In this document: one piece after another, positions 32,092-37,116 of the stretch
How positions within the stretch are numbered: the first letter of the stretch is position 1
Layout of the letters: each line of letters opens with the position of its first letter
Program-made: the position numbers and the translations under genes
Virus record (IMG/VR): IMGVR_UViG_3300042327_000315
Coordinates: 1-37,116 of that record
From: a virus
DNA length: 37,116 nucleotides
Reading direction: 5' to 3' (one strand)
The notes under the pieces: model-generated
Database searches by the model: none
Seen by the model: only the letters and a program-made list of their open reading frames with translations
Told to the model about the DNA's origin: nothing

Positions 32092-32965
32092 TCTTGGAGA
32101 CTTTCTACTATCTATCGGAGTAGATGTTCGTAGAGCAGGTCAAGAAATTTCTGCTCGGTGTCCTGTACACCTAGCACGCACAGGTAAAGAAGATAACTCC
32201 CCTTCGTGGTCTATGAACGCTGAGACAGGTCTATGGATTTGTTACTCGTGTGGTGCACGAGGCACTTTGCCACAACTCATTATGGAACTAACAGGTAAAG
32301 AAGATTTTGCTGTTACTGAAATGATTATGAACAACAATGTCCAACGGTTGCAGATGCCTGAATGGGAGCGCCGACCTGAAGTTGACCACCAGATGTACTT
32401 GCACTACCCAGAGGTTCCTAAAAACCGTTTAGCAAGTCGCAACATCACAGCAGAAGCGGCTCGTAAACATGGTCTGCGTTGGAATGATAAAAACAACTCG
32501 TGGATTATTCCAATGGTTTCTTCCGAAGGAGACTTACTGGGCTGGCAAGAAAAAGGATTGAACTCCACATACAACCACCCAACAGGGGTACGCAAAGGTG
32601 ACACCTTGTTCGGTATTGAACAGTTCAAGAGCACAACAGCAATACTCGTGGAATCACCATTAGATGTTGTTCGCTTTGCATCATCCTTTTCTGGCATTCA
32701 ATGTCTAGGAACTTTTGGCGCACAAATTACAAAGAACCAATTACAACTGGCGTACAGTGTTGCAGACAAAGTAATTGTTGCGATGGACAATGATGAAGCA
32801 GGGATTGCCAGCGCAAAAAAGATATTTAAAGATATGCCATTACTTAAAGGTGGTGTCTACTGGCTTCACTATGGTCATACAAAAGCAAAAGACCTTGGTG
32901 ACATGACAGATGACGAGATTGAAATAGCAGTGGTTAACGCTTCCGTAATACCTTGGTGGCTGTAA
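32066..32965 (+). CDS. DnaG-like primase (zinc finger and TOPRIM)
   Basis: 299 residues from ATG at 32066, which has GGAAGG upstream and overlaps the helicase end; longer in-frame frames start inside the helicase. The CHC2-type zinc finger shows CPVH (32-35) and CYSC (59-62). A TOPRIM core follows: AILVESPLDVVRF (catalytic Glu) and VIVAMDNDEAGIASAKK (DxD). It makes RNA primers next to the helicase. It lacks the long RNA polymerase-type middle and the C-terminal helicase-binding domain of bacterial DnaG. The stop overlaps the next ATG. Confidence 0.92.
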   Translation: MAMMAGTTDLGDFLLSIGVDVRRAGQEISARCPVHLARTGKEDNSPSWSMNAETGLWICYSCGARGTLPQLIMELTGKEDFAVTEMIMNNNVQRLQMPEWERRPEVDHQMYLHYPEVPKNRLASRNITAEAARKHGLRWNDKNNSWIIPMVSSEGDLLGWQEKGLNSTYNHPTGVRKGDTLFGIEQFKSTTAILVESPLDVVRFASSFSGIQCLGTFGAQITKNQLQLAYSVADKVIVAMDNDEAGIASAKKIFKDMPLLKGGVYWLHYGHTKAKDLGDMTDDEIEIAVVNASVIPWWL

Positions 32966-34509
32966 TGTTTACAGGAAACTTATACCCATTTCAAGAAGAA
33001 GCCAGCCAGCGTATGGTTGACAAAGGACAGATGCTTTTAGCCATGGTTATGGGTGCTGGTAAAACAGTTACCACTATCTCTGCTTTAGAAGAATTGTTTG
33101 ATTTAGGTGAGTTGGACAGAGTATTGATTGTTGTTCCAAGCAGTCTCAAGTATCAGTGGTTACGAGAAATTAAAAAGTTTACAAACTCGTCAGCCTGCGT
33201 TATTGACGGTCCACCTAAGCACCGTGAAATTATTTGGCGTTCAGCATTGCGCTGTAAGTATGTCATTGTCAACCCAGAGACACTTCTTAACGATCAAACT
33301 TATTTGACACATCTTGGTGCAAACGCCATAGTAATTGACGAAGCCACCATCATTAAGTCTCCTCGTGCCAAGCGTTCTAAGATGCTAAAGAAACTAGGAA
33401 AGAAGTTTCAATACAGATTTGCACTTACAGGTCAACCTATTGAAAACAAGCCAGAAGAACTATTTTCAATAATGGAATTTGTTGACCCCAATGTGTTGGG
33501 TCGCTTTGATATCTTTGACCGTACTTTTATTGTGAGGAATCACTACGGCGCTCCAATTCGTTATCGCAATTTAAGTTCTTTAAATGATTCTCTTTCTGAA
33601 GTGATGGTTCGCAAAACTCGTGAAGACATTCAAGACCAACTACCCAATGTGATTACGCAGGTAGTGCCCATTCGGTTTGATACTGCTGGTGCGGCAATCT
33701 ATGAGAAAATATGTACAGACTTAATTGATGAAATCAATAAAGCAATAACAAGTCACGGTCAAGGGTTTGACTTGTGGTCACACTACAACGGCGCAGGAGG
33801 TAATGATGCGCAAGGTCAAATCATGGCTAGGCTTACTGTACTTCGCATGCTTTGCGATAATCCTCAGTTGGTGTTGGAATCTGCTAAGGCATATGATGAT
33901 CCTTCACAGACGACAGAAGGTAGTCAGTACGCTTCAAACATTGTCAAAGCAGGCTGGCTCCCCCAGACCGTTAAGGCACCCAAACTAGACGCAGTCATAA
34001 CCTACATTAAGGATGTATTAGATGAAGACCCGAATAACAAAGTGGTTCTATTCTCGTTCTTTAAAAAGAACCTACGGCTTATCCAGAAAGCAACTGAAGG
34101 ATTTACGCAAAGCGTACTCTTCATGGGTGGTATGGACGCAAGCCAGAGAGACCTTGCCAAGCAAAGATTTGCCACCGATCCTGATGTTCGGCTCTTTCTA
34201 TCGTCTGATGCGGGAGGTTATGGCGTGGACTTACCACAGGCCAATTACCTTATCTCTTACGACCTCCCTTGGTCGGCTGGAAAACTGGACCAAAGAGAAG
34301 CCCGAATAATCAGATTATCTTCAACACACCCCCATGTCACAATTACAGCATTCGTAATGAAGGGGTCTATTGAAGAAAGGCAGTATGAAATGCTGATGCA
34401 AAAGCGTGGAATTAACTCTGCATTCCTTGATGGAAATTATGACAATCAAGGTAAGTTTGAACTCTCCTTGGGCACCTTGTCCGACTTTCTAAAAAACACA
34501 GAGGTTTAA
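32965..34509 (+). CDS. SNF2-family DEAD/DEAH-box helicase or translocase
   Basis: 514 residues from ATG at 32965 (TAATG); a TTG at 32953 is ignored. Motif I is VMGAGKT (28-34), motif II is VIDEATIIKS (D125/E126, DEAT), motif III is ALTGQPIENKPEELF, and motif VI is QREARIIRLSS near 440. VVPSSLKYQWLREIKKF and LRRxxxD-like VRKTREDI segments are also typical of SNF2 proteins. It probably moves along duplex DNA in replication or repair. A 50-residue stretch around 267-320 appears specific to this protein. Confidence 0.93.
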   Translation: MFTGNLYPFQEEASQRMVDKGQMLLAMVMGAGKTVTTISALEELFDLGELDRVLIVVPSSLKYQWLREIKKFTNSSACVIDGPPKHREIIWRSALRCKYVIVNPETLLNDQTYLTHLGANAIVIDEATIIKSPRAKRSKMLKKLGKKFQYRFALTGQPIENKPEELFSIMEFVDPNVLGRFDIFDRTFIVRNHYGAPIRYRNLSSLNDSLSEVMVRKTREDIQDQLPNVITQVVPIRFDTAGAAIYEKICTDLIDEINKAITSHGQGFDLWSHYNGAGGNDAQGQIMARLTVLRMLCDNPQLVLESAKAYDDPSQTTEGSQYASNIVKAGWLPQTVKAPKLDAVITYIKDVLDEDPNNKVVLFSFFKKNLRLIQKATEGFTQSVLFMGGMDASQRDLAKQRFATDPDVRLFLSSDAGGYGVDLPQANYLISYDLPWSAGKLDQREARIIRLSSTHPHVTITAFVMKGSIEERQYEMLMQKRGINSAFLDGNYDNQGKFELSLGTLSDFLKNTEV

Positions 34510-34513
34510 AAAG

Positions 34514-34909
34514 ATGAATATGGAAAAGACACCTGACTACTACGAACGACTTGCGCAAGAGTTCAAGAAGTCTAAAGAAGCAATTGATAACTTAACCAAG
34601 CGTCAGAATGCTATGAAGGCAGAACTCATTGATGCCATCCAAACAAACGGCTACGAAGACAACAAGGGTCACAAGTGGTTCAAAGTTGGCGACATGGAGT
34701 TGAAGTATGAGCGCCGTGTATCTCGTTCTTTTGACATGGATGAAGCAACTGCTTGGGCAAAAGAAAATGGTCATTGGGACGAGATAAAAGAAGTTGTAGA
34801 GATGTTGAGTGAAGACAAACTACTTGGTCTTGCTTGGAACAATAAAGAATTAGAAGAAGTGATTCAAGGCTTTTACTCTGAAAGAGAATCTTGGGCTTTT
34901 AAAGCATGA
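34514..34909 (+). CDS. Hypothetical protein, coiled-coil type
   Basis: 131 residues. The N-terminal half is a charged helix (KTPDYYERLAQEFKKSKEAIDN, then LTKRQNAMKAELIDAI). The middle has HKWFKVGDMELKYERRVSRSF, a beta-hairpin, and the end another charged helix. The ribosome-binding site is poor (AAAAAGATG), and ATG 34520 is an alternative start. Function unknown; it lies between a helicase and a MerR-like protein and overlaps the latter by ATGA. Confidence 0.68.
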   Translation: MNMEKTPDYYERLAQEFKKSKEAIDNLTKRQNAMKAELIDAIQTNGYEDNKGHKWFKVGDMELKYERRVSRSFDMDEATAWAKENGHWDEIKEVVEMLSEDKLLGLAWNNKELEEVIQGFYSERESWAFKA

Positions 34910-35355
34910 AAGATGTACTGGATCTCTTTGGTGAACTTCCAGATTTTCCTGGAAAAACTAAACCAAAGAATAGACCTGAAAGTGTTCTAAAGAAAACAAT
35001 GGATGACCCATTCGTGGGTGTTTCTAAAAAGACAGCAGTTGTCAATGGTAAAACAATTGACCTGTACACCATTGGAGCGCTTGCAAGTATTGTTGGGCGC
35101 AAGTCACAAACAGTACGCAAGTGGGAACGCAAAGGGTGGATTCCTTCACCAACATATCGGACATCAAAAGCATCTGGTGCCGAGTTGTTAAACACAGATC
35201 GTAAGGGCTATCGTCTTTACTCCCGTGAACAAGTTGAAACAGTGCTTGAAGCACTAGAACTTAACGGGTTACTAGGTACTCGCAATGGGAGTTGGCAAGA
35301 AGCCAATAACTGGGTATCTTTCATATCACACATACAGGCCAACTGGCCAAAATAA
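34906..35355 (+). CDS. MerR-like HTH DNA-binding protein
   Basis: 149 residues; ATGA overlap with the previous gene. A disordered, Lys/Pro-rich N-terminus precedes the winged HTH LYTIGALASIVGRKSQTVRKWERKGWIPSPTYRTSK and a GYRLYSREQVETVLEALE second half. This is the DNA-binding fold of MerR and phage excisionase-like proteins. With no integrase in the window, a regulatory or replication-control role is more likely than excision. Confidence 0.82.
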   Translation: MKDVLDLFGELPDFPGKTKPKNRPESVLKKTMDDPFVGVSKKTAVVNGKTIDLYTIGALASIVGRKSQTVRKWERKGWIPSPTYRTSKASGAELLNTDRKGYRLYSREQVETVLEALELNGLLGTRNGSWQEANNWVSFISHIQANWPK

Positions 35356-35375
35356 TAAACACAGGAGAGCAAACA

Positions 35376-36107
35376 ATGCCAAACTTAGATAACACAAAGG
35401 GAAGATGGGATGACGAATTTGAGGACGATGAGCAAGAGTTCACCGCACCAGCAAAAGCGCCACAATCAACTGGGCTAACACGCACAGCACGACCAGAATC
35501 AACAGATTCCGATGAACAAGCGCCACGCAAAGTTGTGCGCAGTGGTTGGGGCAGTGCAGACCGTACTTCTTCAAGCAGTGATGAGTTTGCAAAGCGTCTT
35601 AAAGTTACTGATGAGATTCAAATCATTAAGTTCATTGAAGACCAACCATACGCTCGTTACCGTCAGCATTGGGTAGAGCGCAAAGGACAGATGTCGTTTA
35701 CTTGCATTTCCGATGCAGACACCACATGCCCACTCTGCGAAGCAGGGAATCGCCCATCATGGCGCTTCAACTTCAATGTGGTTCTCTTGACCCCAGGAGA
35801 AGAGCCAGTGCTTCGTTCATACGAAGTTGGTGCACGAGTAATTGACTCACTTAAGAACTTCAACGATCACCCAGCAATGGGACCACTCTCTAAGCACTAC
35901 TGGACAGTGTCTCGTAGTGGTAAGGGTGCAACCACCTCAACCAACCACCAGATGGTGCGTGAGACTGACTTGGGTGATTGGAGCCTTGAGGCGCTAACTA
36001 AAGAGGAACTCAAGCATTTCTCTGGTACTGCCTACACAGACGACATAATCAGAACGCCATCTCGTAAGACATTGGCAGAAGTGGCTCTTGAAGTCCAGTC
36101 TGACTGA
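35376..36107 (+). CDS. Single-stranded DNA-binding protein, gp32-like
   Basis: 243 residues; AGGAGAGC before ATG. The N-terminal ~70 residues are acidic and disordered. The core starts near DEIQIIKFIEDQPYARYRQHW and has FTCISDADTTCPLCEAGNRP, a Zn-knuckle with three Cys visible, then WRFNFNVVLL, a common signature of phage SSBs of this kind. The last ~40 residues are charged. It protects single strands at the fork; its place directly before DNA polymerase supports this. Confidence 0.83.
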   Translation: MPNLDNTKGRWDDEFEDDEQEFTAPAKAPQSTGLTRTARPESTDSDEQAPRKVVRSGWGSADRTSSSSDEFAKRLKVTDEIQIIKFIEDQPYARYRQHWVERKGQMSFTCISDADTTCPLCEAGNRPSWRFNFNVVLLTPGEEPVLRSYEVGARVIDSLKNFNDHPAMGPLSKHYWTVSRSGKGATTSTNHQMVRETDLGDWSLEALTKEELKHFSGTAYTDDIIRTPSRKTLAEVALEVQSD

Positions 36108-37116
36108 TGAACTACAGCGTTGTTAAAACGCTTGATGAAGTACGGGAAGCCGTAGCCGTTATTCAAGCCCACGGGTCTTTTGCATTTGATGTGGAGACCC
36201 GTGGGAACTTGGAACGACACCCCGACCTTATTGAGTTTGTGGACAAAGAGTGGAAAGCACATTTGTCCAAACTAAAGAGTCCTACACCAGAGATTGCACG
36301 CAAGGCTCGTGAAACTGTGGAGGCTCGCTACCGTGGTGATCTTGCCCTTGACCCAAAACGCAATGAAGTATTTTGGATTTCATTAGCAACACATGGTCAT
36401 TCGTGGGCAATACCTATGGGTCACAATGTTGGTGTCATTCTGATACCAGAAGAAGTCGGTGACGGCACAACTACTCCACCTGTGGGATACCGTAAGTTGC
36501 TTAAGAATGGTGAAGAGTCAATGGCAAAGTCTCGTTATGTGATTCCTGCTGTACATGATGAACCACCAGAGCAGTTAAACCGAACAGAAGTTTTAGAGGT
36601 ACTGCGCCCCCTGTTCTTTAGTGACCTTGTAAAAATCGGGCACAATGTTAAGTTTGATGCTCGCTCTATTGGCAAGTATTACGGAGAACTTCCATACGGA
36701 CCTTTTGCTGACACCATCTTGATGCAACACATTGTTGATGAAAACTTAATTAGTTACTCAATGGAAAATGTTGTCAAGAATATTTACAAGACTAACTCGC
36801 ATGGTCGTGAAGGCAAGTTAGGAGCAATTATTGACAAGGTTCCTTTTGACAAAGCCGCTAGGTATGTACACCTTGACGCTCGCTGGACATGGTTGTTGTA
36901 CACACACCTATGGCGCAAGATCGGTAGTCAAACAGACTTACTTTCTGCTTTTGAACTTGACTCTAAGGTTCTTCGTGTTCTTATGCAGATGGAAGACAAC
37001 GGCATCTTGGTGGACAGCCGTGCTCTCAAGAAGTTAGGTAAAGAACTAGACACAAAACTTCGTGAGATTATCTTGGGCATTAGCGAGTATTCATTCATTG
37101 GGTTTAACCCTGACTC
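36107..37116 (+). CDS. polA: DNA polymerase I (family A), 3' end outside window
   Basis: The ATG at 36107 overlaps the previous TGA (TGATG). The reading frame is open to the last base, so only ~336 residues of the N-terminal part are present. The 3'-5' exonuclease motifs are visible: Exo I SFAFDVETR, Exo II KIGHNVKFDARSIG, Exo III YVHLDARWTW. A region beginning MEDNGILVDSRALKKLGKEL, then FNPDS, starts the polymerase domain (thumb). The insertion between Exo I and Exo II (~residues 40-165) is longer than in bacterial Pol I. The 5' nuclease domain is absent. Confidence 0.92.
   Translation, partial: MNYSVVKTLDEVREAVAVIQAHGSFAFDVETRGNLERHPDLIEFVDKEWKAHLSKLKSPTPEIARKARETVEARYRGDLALDPKRNEVFWISLATHGHSWAIPMGHNVGVILIPEEVGDGTTTPPVGYRKLLKNGEESMAKSRYVIPAVHDEPPEQLNRTEVLEVLRPLFFSDLVKIGHNVKFDARSIGKYYGELPYGPFADTILMQHIVDENLISYSMENVVKNIYKTNSHGREGKLGAIIDKVPFDKAARYVHLDARWTWLLYTHLWRKIGSQTDLLSAFELDSKVLRVLMQMEDNGILVDSRALKKLGKELDTKLREIILGISEYSFIGFNPD

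Noticed and set aside
34906-35355. Excisionase for a lysogenic phage
   Set aside because: The MerR/excisionase fold is present but no integrase, att site or repressor system is visible in the window.

Overview
The window is one continuous piece of a tailed-phage genome (Caudoviricetes) with a contractile, myovirus-type tail. The evidence is a terminase with its N-terminus cut off, a portal, an N4-gp56-type capsid protein, a tail sheath and tube, a tape measure, and gp25/gp6/gpI-like baseplate genes. These are followed by a replication block that runs off the right end inside a family A DNA polymerase. I see no integrase, attachment site, tRNA or CRISPR array. The host cannot be read directly. 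Several small proteins (TIDRH/QAITW, HIDWHL and Zn-knuckle SSB types) recall families I associate with actinobacteriophages, so an actinobacterial, possibly freshwater, host is a weak inference.

Layout. 1-8012 holds packaging and early structural genes: terminase, several unknown proteins, a HIDWHL membrane protein, an HTH protein, a metallophosphoesterase, a proteasome/HslV-like Ntn hydrolase, a second small membrane protein and the portal. 8067-14430 holds head assembly and neck: scaffold, capsid protein, a long hairpin terminator, a small head protein, an S74-chaperone fibre and four or five connector genes. 14457-26773 holds the tail: sheath, tube, a frameshifted tail assembly chaperone, a tape measure with an M15 peptidase, hub, LysM protein, gpD-like hub, gp25-like, gp6-like and gpI-like proteins. 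26770-27819 holds a membrane protein and a Rossmann/SAP-type unknown. 27820-28684 is a three-gene minus-strand operon ending in a Dps-like ferritin. 28826 onward is replication: an O-like HTH protein with embedded iterons, an accessory protein, a DnaC-like loader, DnaB-like helicase, DnaG-like primase, SNF2 helicase, MerR-like protein, SSB and DNA polymerase.

Genes are packed tightly. At least ten junctions share one base in a TAATG stop-start and several more use ATGA or GTGA, so translational coupling is probably common. No stretch longer than 300 bases lacks a gene. The longest gap (28685-28825) is the divergent control region between the Dps operon and the replication genes.

The most interesting observations are these. 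(1) Four 20-bp palindromic iterons lie inside the O-like gene and are kept in two different reading frames, followed by an AT-rich stretch, so this looks like a lambda-style origin. (2) The tail assembly chaperone carries a hidden +1-frame extension. (3) A proteasome-like protease with a Thr nucleophile is encoded among the packaging and head genes. (4) A divergent promoter pair with matching 11-bp motifs flanks a large palindrome.
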